From Phocaeicola dorei (GTDB taxonomy: Bacteria > Bacteroidota > Bacteroidia > Bacteroidales > Bacteroidaceae), in NCBI RefSeq assembly GCF_013009555.1, contig NZ_CP046176.1, positions 2,139,501-2,203,500 on the forward strand: a DNA stretch of 64,000 nucleotides, read 5' to 3'. The notes beneath the pieces were generated by a model that saw only the letters and a program-made list of their open reading frames with translations, had not been told where the DNA came from and ran no database searches. Below are positions 1 through 8,128 of the stretch, in pieces (position 1 is the first letter of the stretch; each line of letters starts with the position of its first letter). The translations under genes were made by a program, and so were the position numbers.

Positions 1-1601
1 AAGGACAGATTTATTTTTGGCGGGCTTGGATTTATACTCGGTTGGTTATGATGTATGGTGGAGTTCCTATTGTAACTACGGCTCAAAATGCTATTTTAGG
101 TGATGGATCTTCTAAAGATGAACTGGAAGTGCAGCGTAGTTCAACGGCTGATTGTATTGATTTCATTTGCGAAGATTTGGATAAGGCCATAGCCATGTTA
201 CCAGGAAAATGGGACAATAGTAATTGGGGACGTATCACTTCAGGTGCGGCAGCAGCGTTAAAGGGACGTTTATTATTAGCCTATGCTAGCCCACTATTCA
301 ATCGCAATGATGATCAGGTAAGATGGCAGGCTGCTTATGATGCTAATAAAGCTGCTTATGATTTGTTAATCCAGAATGGATTTGGATTGGCTGATGGAAA
401 AGGCAACCGTGCTGAAAACTGGGAAAAAATGTTCTGCCAGATTCAAAGTAGTGAGGCGGTAATGGTCACTTTGTTCAATACTTTGACTAATGATTATAAA
501 AAGAACAATAGTTGGGAGCAGATGGCTCGTCCTAAAGAGCTCTTAGGAGGTGGTGGAATGGCCGCTACAGCTGAAATGGTTGATTTGTTTCCAATGGCAG
601 ATGGTAAGAAACCGGGGGAAAGTGTATTTGAATATGATGAACTGAAATTCTATAAGAACAGGGATCCTCGTTTTTACCGTACGTTTGCTTTTAATGGAGT
701 AGTTTGGCCTTATAAGATGGACAATGGTTATACATTGTGGAATTATCAATGGTATAAAGATGAAGATTCTTTTGAAAGTGGGAAACCTGGTAATTCTGCT
801 CAATATTCAGGGGATGTCAATTCTGGTATATTTGTGCGTAAACGTACAAATCCTGAGGCACAATGGGATAATGCAAATAAATTCAATTTAAGTGCTACTC
901 CATATATGGAAATTCGTTTTGCCGAGGTCGTTTTGAATTTAGCCGAATCGGCTTGTGGTATTGGTAAGAAAGATGATGCTGTTGAATTGTTGAAGGATAT
1001 TCGTGAAAGAGTAGGTTATACAGGTGATTGTGGATTGGCGGTTGCTGAGTTAAAAGCAGATCGTGATAAGTTGTTTTCTGCTATATTGTATGAGCGTCAG
1101 ATAGAATTGGCTTATGAAGGAAAACGCTTTGATGATATGCGTCGTTGGATGTTGTGGAATGATGATTTTGGAACATGTACCCGACTAGGCGTGGAGCCTC
1201 TGAATGGAAAACGTCGTCATGGCATGTTCTTAGCGGTGAAGCCATCTGTGTATACCGAAACAAAAGCAGGACAGGATTATGATGTTTTTAATCCTGATAG
1301 TAAAGCTTATGACGCTTCAAAGGTTACTCGTGCTGGTATCGGTTTGGATCCTAGTTCTTCAGATGAGGAATTTATGTTGCAAATTGAAAAATTGGATAAA
1401 TTCTATGACACAAATTTGGTACGGCATGAAAATGATCAGATAGATGGTACTTCTACACCACGTTTTGAAATTACTTTTTTGAATAAATATTATTTTATAG
1501 GTCTGAAAGAAAGTGTAATGAAACAATCTCCTTATTTATATCAGAATATGAATTGGGAGGATTATTATGGTAGTGAAGGAACATTTGATCCTTTGAAGTA
1601 A
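1..1601 (+). CDS. SusD/RagB-family outer-membrane glycan-binding lipoprotein, 5' end cut by window edge
   Basis: The reading frame is open from the first bases (codons in frame from base 3) and ends with TAA at 1599-1601. The N-terminus with the lipoprotein signal lies outside the window. The visible part has typical SusD landmarks: an early RAWIYTRLVMMYGGVPIV stretch (family consensus RA.YY..LV..YGGVP), and near the C-terminus ERQIELAYEGKRFDDMRRW, matching the family's ER..ELA.EG.R..DLRRW. SusD proteins sit on the cell surface, cap a SusC barrel and bind oligosaccharide. Its SusC partner should lie just upstream. The pectate lyases downstream suggest a pectic ligand (inference). Confidence 0.93.
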   Translation, partial: GQIYFWRAWIYTRLVMMYGGVPIVTTAQNAILGDGSSKDELEVQRSSTADCIDFICEDLDKAIAMLPGKWDNSNWGRITSGAAAALKGRLLLAYASPLFNRNDDQVRWQAAYDANKAAYDLLIQNGFGLADGKGNRAENWEKMFCQIQSSEAVMVTLFNTLTNDYKKNNSWEQMARPKELLGGGGMAATAEMVDLFPMADGKKPGESVFEYDELKFYKNRDPRFYRTFAFNGVVWPYKMDNGYTLWNYQWYKDEDSFESGKPGNSAQYSGDVNSGIFVRKRTNPEAQWDNANKFNLSATPYMEIRFAEVVLNLAESACGIGKKDDAVELLKDIRERVGYTGDCGLAVAELKADRDKLFSAILYERQIELAYEGKRFDDMRRWMLWNDDFGTCTRLGVEPLNGKRRHGMFLAVKPSVYTETKAGQDYDVFNPDSKAYDASKVTRAGIGLDPSSSDEEFMLQIEKLDKFYDTNLVRHENDQIDGTSTPRFEITFLNKYYFIGLKESVMKQSPYLYQNMNWEDYYGSEGTFDPLK

Positions 1602-1683
1602 AAAGAAAAAATGAATGAAAGTGGTTAGAAATAGGCGAATGTTTCTTTCCGATATTTTATTCGGATTTTGAGAATTATTGGTG

Positions 1684-1729
1684 TCCACAGAGCTTCTTTG
1701 TTGATAATGAAATAGTATAGCTCTGTGGA
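1684..1729. repeat. 11-bp perfect inverted repeat between susD and subtilase
   Basis: Arms TCCACAGAGCT (1684-1694) and AGCTCTGTGGA (1719-1729) can form a hairpin with a 24-nt loop. No T-run follows, so it is not a standard intrinsic terminator. It may be an mRNA-processing or stabilising stem between susD and the downstream protease gene. Confidence 0.5.
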
Positions 1730-1758
1730 TACTGATTATTAAACAATAAATTAATATT

Positions 1759-3453
1759 ATGAAAAAAAATAAAGAATGGATTTTCTTTGCTTTGGTTAGT
1801 TTGTTTTCATTCTCGTCTTGTATTCAAGATGAGATATTGCAAAGTGAGGAGCAAGAAGAAAAGTATATAAGGATAAATGTACCCAAATTAGAAAAAGGAA
1901 CAGTTTCTGATTTAGCCATTGGCTCTCGAAGTATTCTATACAATGATCCAGGTTTTTCCCAACAATGGGGGTTGTCAAATTCTAATAATATTGACGTTAA
2001 TGCTTTAAAAGCATGGGATTGGGCAGATGGTAAAAAAATAAAAGTAGCCATTATAGACACAGGAGTTGATAAAACGCATCCGGATTTAAGTAATAATATA
2101 TCATCGTTAAGTTATGATGCGATGACTGGTACTTCACCTAGTAGAATTTATGATAAGCATGGGACGTGTTGTGCTGGAGTTATAGGTGCTGTACGTAATA
2201 ATGGAATAGGTATTGTTGGAATAGCACCTAACGTTGAAATAATGCCTATTAGTTTAGACCTTGACGGGAGTGTGAAATACTCTCAAATGGTGAATGCTAT
2301 AAATTGGGCGTGGCAAAATGGAGCAGATGTGATTAATATGTCTTTGACATGTGATCCTGATGATAAAATGACTGATGCAATAAAAAATGCTTTGACAAAA
2401 GGACGAAATGGGAAAGGGTGTGTTGTTGTTGCCGCTAGTGGTAATCAAGGACAATCTAGTGTGGGATATCCTGCAAATATTGAAGGGGTAATAGCTGTTG
2501 GATCTATTGACAGAAATGGTGTGCATGCTTCCGATGCAAATTATGGAAAAAATCTGGATTTTGTTGCGCCGGGAGTAAATGTATTGACAACAATATTAAA
2601 TGGGGAATATGATGTTTTGAGTGGAACTTCTTTGGCTGCACCTATGATTTCAGGTATTGCGGCATTATTACTATCTTTAGATCCTGAAGCTACAGTCTCT
2701 AAAGTGTATTGGAATATGGTTAATGCTTGTAGGGAATTACCCCAAAATACTCATGATAAAATAGGACATGGCTTGGTTGATGCTTATTTGGCTTTGATGA
2801 TGAATAAGCTTAGTGAAGTTAAAGAAGAAATTTACGGAAGTCATTTTAAGGATTCTTGTCCCATTTCTTATAGTGTTCCTGAACCATTTGATATGGAATG
2901 GGTAGTTACATCAAATTATGTCGAACCATCTTTAAGTGATGAGGATACTACAGTAACTAAGGTTGTTAGGACTTATAAAGGACAGCATATTGAAATTCTT
3001 AATACTAAGAAAGGTGCAGGAATAAGATATGATGTGGAAGGATATGTTGTAGATAAGTTTGGTCAAACATTGAAAACGCTTAAGACTTACTTTACTAGTG
3101 GACCTCCTAGTCCGATGACTGGAACATTACAATGGCAAGCGTCTTCAACTATAGGGGATCATTATATTGATTGGGAAACTGGAGGAAATTTTGATAGTCA
3201 ATATCCTACTTATGATATGAATTACTCTTATGAGCCATTTGTAAACAGATATGATAATATTGAAAATAATCCTCAGTATGCTGTAAGAATAGAAGAAAAG
3301 TCTTTTGCGGAAATTGAAGATTTCAAGGTGGATTGTTCTTGTTATAGGATTAATTTTAGGAGAGCTTCTGGGTTTATGACGGATACTTTTATATGGATAA
3401 CTACAGATGAGGGAGAAGGACGTCCATTTCGTATTCAGGTTTTTGTTGAATAA
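1759..3453 (+). CDS. S8 (subtilisin-like) serine protease, predicted lipoprotein
   Basis: The 564-residue protein starts with a lipoprotein signal peptide; the lipobox Cys is residue 21 (sequence FSFSSC). The S8 catalytic core spans about residues 70-345: Asp100 in AIIDTGVDKTHPDL, His134 in YDKHGTCCAG, oxyanion Asn229 in AASGNQ and Ser291 in SGTSLAAP. All catalytic positions are intact. Residues 350-564 form a C-terminal region I do not recognise, possibly beta-sandwich. There is no obvious propeptide inhibitor domain. It follows the susD gene by about 160 bp on the same strand and may be a surface or periplasmic protease serving the PUL. Substrate unknown. Confidence 0.9.
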   Translation: MKKNKEWIFFALVSLFSFSSCIQDEILQSEEQEEKYIRINVPKLEKGTVSDLAIGSRSILYNDPGFSQQWGLSNSNNIDVNALKAWDWADGKKIKVAIIDTGVDKTHPDLSNNISSLSYDAMTGTSPSRIYDKHGTCCAGVIGAVRNNGIGIVGIAPNVEIMPISLDLDGSVKYSQMVNAINWAWQNGADVINMSLTCDPDDKMTDAIKNALTKGRNGKGCVVVAASGNQGQSSVGYPANIEGVIAVGSIDRNGVHASDANYGKNLDFVAPGVNVLTTILNGEYDVLSGTSLAAPMISGIAALLLSLDPEATVSKVYWNMVNACRELPQNTHDKIGHGLVDAYLALMMNKLSEVKEEIYGSHFKDSCPISYSVPEPFDMEWVVTSNYVEPSLSDEDTTVTKVVRTYKGQHIEILNTKKGAGIRYDVEGYVVDKFGQTLKTLKTYFTSGPPSPMTGTLQWQASSTIGDHYIDWETGGNFDSQYPTYDMNYSYEPFVNRYDNIENNPQYAVRIEEKSFAEIEDFKVDCSCYRINFRRASGFMTDTFIWITTDEGEGRPFRIQVFVE

Positions 3454-3818
3454 TAAATATCTTTAAAATAAAGATGTCAAATACATTAGAATTGTAATAT
3501 TCTTATTACTCTTTATCGAAAAGTGTTAACGTGTGTGCGTTTCGTACAATTGTGATATATGAGTCAATATAGGTAGGGAGCAACTTGTAGCAAATTTCTC
3601 TGAATTTTGTAACAAGACTCAAAGAAACTTCTCATAAGTTTTTTCGCATATTTCTGAATACGTTTTAGAAGCGCGAATAAGAAGAGAGAAAATGTGAACT
3701 TTTTTGAGTACATATCCCCGAAGGGCACGTCTTGAAAAAGATAATTGTTAAGAAAAAGAGAACGGAATATAAATTCCAACTTACTTATAGCACAGATATA
3801 ATTTTTTAAGAATAAAGT
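3454..3818. other. Intergenic gap, 365 bp, AT-rich, no gene seen
   Basis: I see no ORF with coding character, no clear terminator and no good TTTG/TAnnTTTG promoter pair on the plus strand. It probably contains the promoter of the pectate lyase gene at 3819. Confidence 0.4.
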
Positions 3819-5552
3819 ATGAAAAGAAAATTGTTTTTAGGACTGTGTATGGCTACTTTTATTGTTCCTGTAGCAAGAGCTCAGTATCCCCAGTTGACTG
3901 AGGAGGCGAAGCAAGCCTACCAGAAAATGATGAGTGAAGAACGTCGCCGCTCTGACGAAGCCTGGGCAAAAGCATTGCCTGTTGTACAGAAAGAAGCGAG
4001 AGAAGGTCGTCCGTATATTTCGTGGGCTTCCCGTCCATACGATTTGCCGCAGGCACGAATTCCTGCTTTCCCCGGTGCTGAAGGAGGAGGTATGTACAGT
4101 TTCGGCGGTCGTGGCGGTAAGGTGATTACCGTGACTAATTTGAATGATCGTGGTCCCGGTTCTTTCCGTGAGGCTTGTGAGACAGGTGGAGCACGTATCA
4201 TTGTCTTCAATGTTTCAGGTATTATTAAATTGGAATCTCCCATTATCGTCCGGGCTCCATACGTCACTATTGCAGGACAGACAGCTCCGGGTGACGGGGT
4301 ATGTATTGCCGGAGAGTCTTTTTGGGTAGACACGCATGATGTAGTGGTACGCCACATGCGTTTCCGCCGTGGCGAAACAAAAGTCTGGCATCGTGACGAT
4401 TCTTTCGGAGGCAACCCGATTGGAAATATCATGATTGACCATTGCTCTTGTACTTGGGGATTGGATGAGAACATCTCTTTCTATCGCCATATGTACGATC
4501 CCAGCGAAGGACAATATGAATCAAAAGATCTGAAACTGCCTACCGTAAATGTTACCATACAGAATACTATCTCGGCAAAAGCACTGGATACTTACAATCA
4601 TGCATTCGGCAGCACTTTAGGGGGTGAGAATTGTGCATTTATGCGTAACCTGTGGGCAAGTAATTCGGGACGTAATCCTTCCATCGGTTGGAATGGTGTT
4701 TTCAATTTTGTAAACAATGTAGTGTTCAACTGGGTACATCGTTCTTCGGACGGTGGCGATTATACTGCTATGTTCAATATGATCAACAACTATTATAAAC
4801 CGGGACCGGCCACTCCGAAAGATACTCCTGTGGGGCATCGCATCCTGAAACCCGAAGCAGGACGAAGCAAATTGGATCATAAAGTATATGGCCGTGTTTA
4901 TGCCGATGGCAATATTATGGAAGGTTATCCTGCCATTACAGAAGATAACTGGGCAGGTGGTATCCAGATTGAAACTCAGCCGAATACAGAGGGATATACG
5001 GAGAATATGCGTAGCAACCGTCCTTTTGAAATGCCATACATCCGCATTACTTCTGCACATGATGCATACGATTTTGTACTGAAAAATGCAGGTGCCAACA
5101 TTCCTTGCCGTGACATCGTGGATGAGCGTATTATAGAGGAAGTGAGAACAGGTATTCCATATTATGATAAAAAGATGGCCAAAGATGCTAACGGTGATTT
5201 GACCGGACTGGCTCCTAAATCAATGGGAGAAGACGGACAGTTTAAATATCGCCGCTTGCCGAAAGATTCTTATAAGCAAGGTATCATTACCGATATCCGC
5301 CAGATGGGTGGTTATCCGGAATACAAAGGAACTCCGTATGTGGATACAGATGGTGACGGCATGCCCGATGAATGGGAAAAGGCAAATGGCTTGAATCCTA
5401 ATGATCCTTCGGATGCTAATAAGGACTGTACCGGTGACGGCTATACAAATATTGAGAAATATATTAATGGTATCAGCACTAGAAATTGTATTGACTGGTC
5501 TGATTTGAGAAACAATTATGATACATTGGCTTCTAAAGGAAAGTTGATGTAA
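3819..5552 (+). CDS. Secreted pectate lyase, PL1-type right-handed beta-helix
   Basis: A 577-residue protein with a signal peptide ending near ...VARAQ (residue 22). Residues about 40-75 form a charged helical extension shared with the paralogue at 6445. The pectate-lyase beta-helix starts at FPGAEGGG (84-91), followed by GGRGGKVITVTNLNDRGPGS and the APGDGVCIAGESF block typical of Bacteroides PL1 enzymes. The C-terminus carries a calcium-binding thrombospondin-3-like motif, DTDGDGMPDEW, from residue 509, then a GDGYTNIEKYING segment. Expected activity is beta-elimination of homogalacturonan or pectate. It is followed 24 bp later by the DUF3826 gene, so probably the same transcript. Confidence 0.9.
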   Translation: MKRKLFLGLCMATFIVPVARAQYPQLTEEAKQAYQKMMSEERRRSDEAWAKALPVVQKEAREGRPYISWASRPYDLPQARIPAFPGAEGGGMYSFGGRGGKVITVTNLNDRGPGSFREACETGGARIIVFNVSGIIKLESPIIVRAPYVTIAGQTAPGDGVCIAGESFWVDTHDVVVRHMRFRRGETKVWHRDDSFGGNPIGNIMIDHCSCTWGLDENISFYRHMYDPSEGQYESKDLKLPTVNVTIQNTISAKALDTYNHAFGSTLGGENCAFMRNLWASNSGRNPSIGWNGVFNFVNNVVFNWVHRSSDGGDYTAMFNMINNYYKPGPATPKDTPVGHRILKPEAGRSKLDHKVYGRVYADGNIMEGYPAITEDNWAGGIQIETQPNTEGYTENMRSNRPFEMPYIRITSAHDAYDFVLKNAGANIPCRDIVDERIIEEVRTGIPYYDKKMAKDANGDLTGLAPKSMGEDGQFKYRRLPKDSYKQGIITDIRQMGGYPEYKGTPYVDTDGDGMPDEWEKANGLNPNDPSDANKDCTGDGYTNIEKYINGISTRNCIDWSDLRNNYDTLASKGKLM

Positions 5553-5576
5553 TAAACGGAGGAAAGAAGACAGGAT

Positions 5577-6245
5577 ATGATACAAAAGTTAGGTATAATG
5601 TTTCTGTTGCTCATGGCGGTAGTCATTACCGCCGGAGCAGTGGATTTGGACCGTGAAGGCCGCGATCCGGCTTACGTGGAATCTATTGTGAAACGTTCGC
5701 AGAAGATTGTAGATAAACTGGAATTGACAGATACCGTTGCCGCCCGTGAAGTGACAACTATCATAGCCAACCGTTATTTTAAACTGAATGACATATACGA
5801 AACGCGCGATACCAAAGTGAAGCTGGCAAAAGAAACCCTGACGGGCGATGCGAAACAAGAAGCCGTTAAAGCTGCCGAAGCTGAAAAGGATGCGGCACTT
5901 TACCGCACTCATTTCGCTTTCCCGGCCGATCTTTCGCTTTATTTGGATGCCAAGCAGATAGATGCAGTGAAAGATGGCATGACTTATGGTGTGGTAATGG
6001 TAACTTATAAAGCTACGGTTGACATGATTCCTACCTTGAAAGAAGAAGAGAAAGCGCAGATTATGGCATGGCTTGTTGAAGCCCGTGAATTTGCCATGGA
6101 TGCTGAAAATTCAAATAAGAAACATGCTGCTTTCGGTAAATACAAAGGCCGGATTAATAATTACCTCTCTAAGCGGGGATATGATTTAGTGAAAGAACGT
6201 AAGGCTTGGTATGAACGTATCAAGGCACGTGGAGGAAAGATATAA
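5577..6245 (+). CDS. DUF3826-like secreted protein of pectin PULs
   Basis: A 222-residue protein with a cleavable signal peptide (hydrophobic residues 4-21, ending near TAGA). The rest is a charged, mostly helical protein. It resembles the DUF3826 family, found next to pectate lyases in Bacteroides; that family assignment is from memory of the pattern VESIVKRSQKIVDKLELTD and is not verified. Biochemical role unknown. A terminator-like hairpin follows at 6273-6309. Confidence 0.75.
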   Translation: MIQKLGIMFLLLMAVVITAGAVDLDREGRDPAYVESIVKRSQKIVDKLELTDTVAAREVTTIIANRYFKLNDIYETRDTKVKLAKETLTGDAKQEAVKAAEAEKDAALYRTHFAFPADLSLYLDAKQIDAVKDGMTYGVVMVTYKATVDMIPTLKEEEKAQIMAWLVEAREFAMDAENSNKKHAAFGKYKGRINNYLSKRGYDLVKERKAWYERIKARGGKI

Positions 6246-6272
6246 ATTAATGTTTATTGAAAAGCAGAAAAA

Positions 6273-6309
6273 GGAGCTTGCCCGGTAAAACGGTGTCAAG
6301 CTCTTTTTT
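6273..6309 (+). terminator. Rho-independent terminator after DUF3826 gene
   Basis: Stem GAGCTTG (6274-6280) pairs with CAAGCTC (6297-6303), extended by an inner CCG/CGG pairing, and is followed by a run of T (about 6304-6309). It separates the first PL1/DUF3826 unit from the second PL1 unit. Confidence 0.75.
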
Positions 6310-6348
6310 ATGTGTGGATAGAGAGTACAACAAGCTTTCTGTTCCGTC

Positions 6349-6380
6349 TTTGATATAGAAATATTCGCAATGTGTGTTTG
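6349..6380 (+). promoter_or_regulatory. Candidate Bacteroides sigma-ABfr promoter for second pectate-lyase unit
   Basis: TTTG at 6349-6352, a 20-bp spacer, then TGTGTTTG at 6373-6380, one base off the TAnnTTTG -7 consensus. It lies between the terminator at 6309 and the gene starting at 6445, giving a leader of about 58 nt. Confidence 0.45.
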
Positions 6381-6444
6381 AATCATGTTAAAAGCAGAGT
6401 ATTATGTTATGAAGTTATAGAAAAAATAATAATTTAGCAACCAA

Positions 6445-8127
6445 ATGAATCAACTAAAGAAACTATTTGCAGTGGCAGCATTGACTGCATGTGTGTTGCC
6501 TGTGGCGGCACAGTATCCTGTAATTCCTGATTCGGTAAAAATCAGAGGAGAACAACAACAAAAGGAAATAGACCGGAAATCGGATGAGGCATGGGCGAAA
6601 GCATTACCTGTAGTAATGTCTGAGGCTACTCAAGGACGTCCTTATAAACCATGGGCATCCAAACCTGAGGATTTAATAAAGAGCAACATACCTGCCTTTC
6701 CCGGGGCAGAAGGGGGAGGGGCCTATACTCCCGGTGGACGTGGAGGAAAAGTAATTGTGGTCAATTCGCTGGCTGACAGTGGGCCCGGAACGTTGCGTGA
6801 GGCATGTGAGACCGGTGGTGCGCGTATTGTTGTGTTCAATGTTTCGGGTGTTATCCGGCTGAAAACCCCTATAAACGTCCGTGCTCCGTATATCACTATT
6901 GCAGGTCAGACAGCTCCGGGGGATGGAGTTTGTGTAACAGGGGCTTCTTTCTTGCTTGATACGCATGATATTATTATCCGCCATATGCGTTTCCGTCGGG
7001 GGGCGCAGGATGTGTTCTTCCGGGATGATGCTTTGGGAGGTAACTGTGTGGGTAATGTTATTATCGATCATTGCTCCGGCAGCTGGGGGCTGGATGAGAA
7101 TATGTCTCTTTATCGCCATGTATACCATCGTGATTCCACAGGACATGGTTTGAAGCTTCCTACTGTCAACATAACTATTCAGAACTCTATTTTCTCGGAA
7201 GCTTTGGATTGTTACAATCATGCTTTCGGGGCGACTATAGGTGGGCATAACAGTATGTTTTGCCGTAACTTGTTCGCATCCAATATCAGCCGTAACTGTT
7301 CCATTGGCATGAATGAGGATTTTAATCTGGTAAACAATGTGACTTTTAATTGGTGGAACCGTTCTGTTGACGGAGGAGATGAAACCAGCCGTTTGAATAT
7401 TATTAATAATTATTTTAAACCGGGTCCTATCACTCCGAAAGATAAGCCGATTGCCTACCGGATTGTGAAACCCGAATCGAGCCGTGACAAGAAGAAACCG
7501 GATACTTTTGGTAAAGCGTATGTTGCCGGAAATGTAGTGGAAGGCAATGCGCGTGTGACAAAGAATAATTGGGATGGCGGCGTGCAGGTATACGATATGC
7601 CGGACGCAGGGAAGTTTACAGATCAAATTCGTGTAAACGAGCCTTTCTCAATGCCCCATGTGACTATTATGGATGCCAAAACTGCCTATAATTATGTATT
7701 GGAAAATGCCGGGGCTACTTTCCCTAAAAGAGATGCGGTGGATACCCGTGTGATAAAGACGGTGAAGACAGGGAAAGCTATTTATGTGAAAGACGCTCCT
7801 GAATTCGTTAGTCCTTATGTGAAAAGACGTCTTCCTGTTGATTCTTATAAACAAGGTATCATTACAGATCCTCGTCAGGTGGGTGGTTTGCCCGAATATA
7901 AAGGTACTCCTGTGGTTGATACGGATGGTGATGGTATGCCGGATGCCTGGGAGGTGAGATACGGACTCAATCCTAATGATCCGGGTGATGCGGTGAAAGA
8001 TTGTAATGGTGACGGGTATACTAACATTGAAAAATACATTAATGGCATAGATCCTGCAAAGAAAGTGGATTGGACGGAAGTAAAGAACAATCACGATACT
8101 TTGGCAAAACGTAAAAGCTTGATGTAA
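6445..8127 (+). CDS. Secreted pectate lyase, PL1-type, paralogue of the gene at 3819
   Basis: A 560-residue protein with a signal peptide ending near LPVAAQ (residue 23). It is clearly paralogous to 3819-5552 over its full length: the same RKSDEAWAKALPVV extension, FPGAEGGG at 85-92, the APGDGVCVTGASF block and a C-terminal calcium-binding DTDGDGMPDAW motif from residue 492. Likely a pectate lyase acting outside the cytoplasm on homogalacturonan, perhaps with different chain-length or methylation preference than its neighbour (inference). Its stop codon is one base from the start of the next gene, implying translational coupling. Confidence 0.9.
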   Translation: MNQLKKLFAVAALTACVLPVAAQYPVIPDSVKIRGEQQQKEIDRKSDEAWAKALPVVMSEATQGRPYKPWASKPEDLIKSNIPAFPGAEGGGAYTPGGRGGKVIVVNSLADSGPGTLREACETGGARIVVFNVSGVIRLKTPINVRAPYITIAGQTAPGDGVCVTGASFLLDTHDIIIRHMRFRRGAQDVFFRDDALGGNCVGNVIIDHCSGSWGLDENMSLYRHVYHRDSTGHGLKLPTVNITIQNSIFSEALDCYNHAFGATIGGHNSMFCRNLFASNISRNCSIGMNEDFNLVNNVTFNWWNRSVDGGDETSRLNIINNYFKPGPITPKDKPIAYRIVKPESSRDKKKPDTFGKAYVAGNVVEGNARVTKNNWDGGVQVYDMPDAGKFTDQIRVNEPFSMPHVTIMDAKTAYNYVLENAGATFPKRDAVDTRVIKTVKTGKAIYVKDAPEFVSPYVKRRLPVDSYKQGIITDPRQVGGLPEYKGTPVVDTDGDGMPDAWEVRYGLNPNDPGDAVKDCNGDGYTNIEKYINGIDPAKKVDWTEVKNNHDTLAKRKSLM

Positions 8128-8128
8128 A

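Noticed and set aside
6673..7626. 317-codon open frame on the minus strand
   Set aside because: Antisense to a clear pectate lyase; composition typical of shadow frames.
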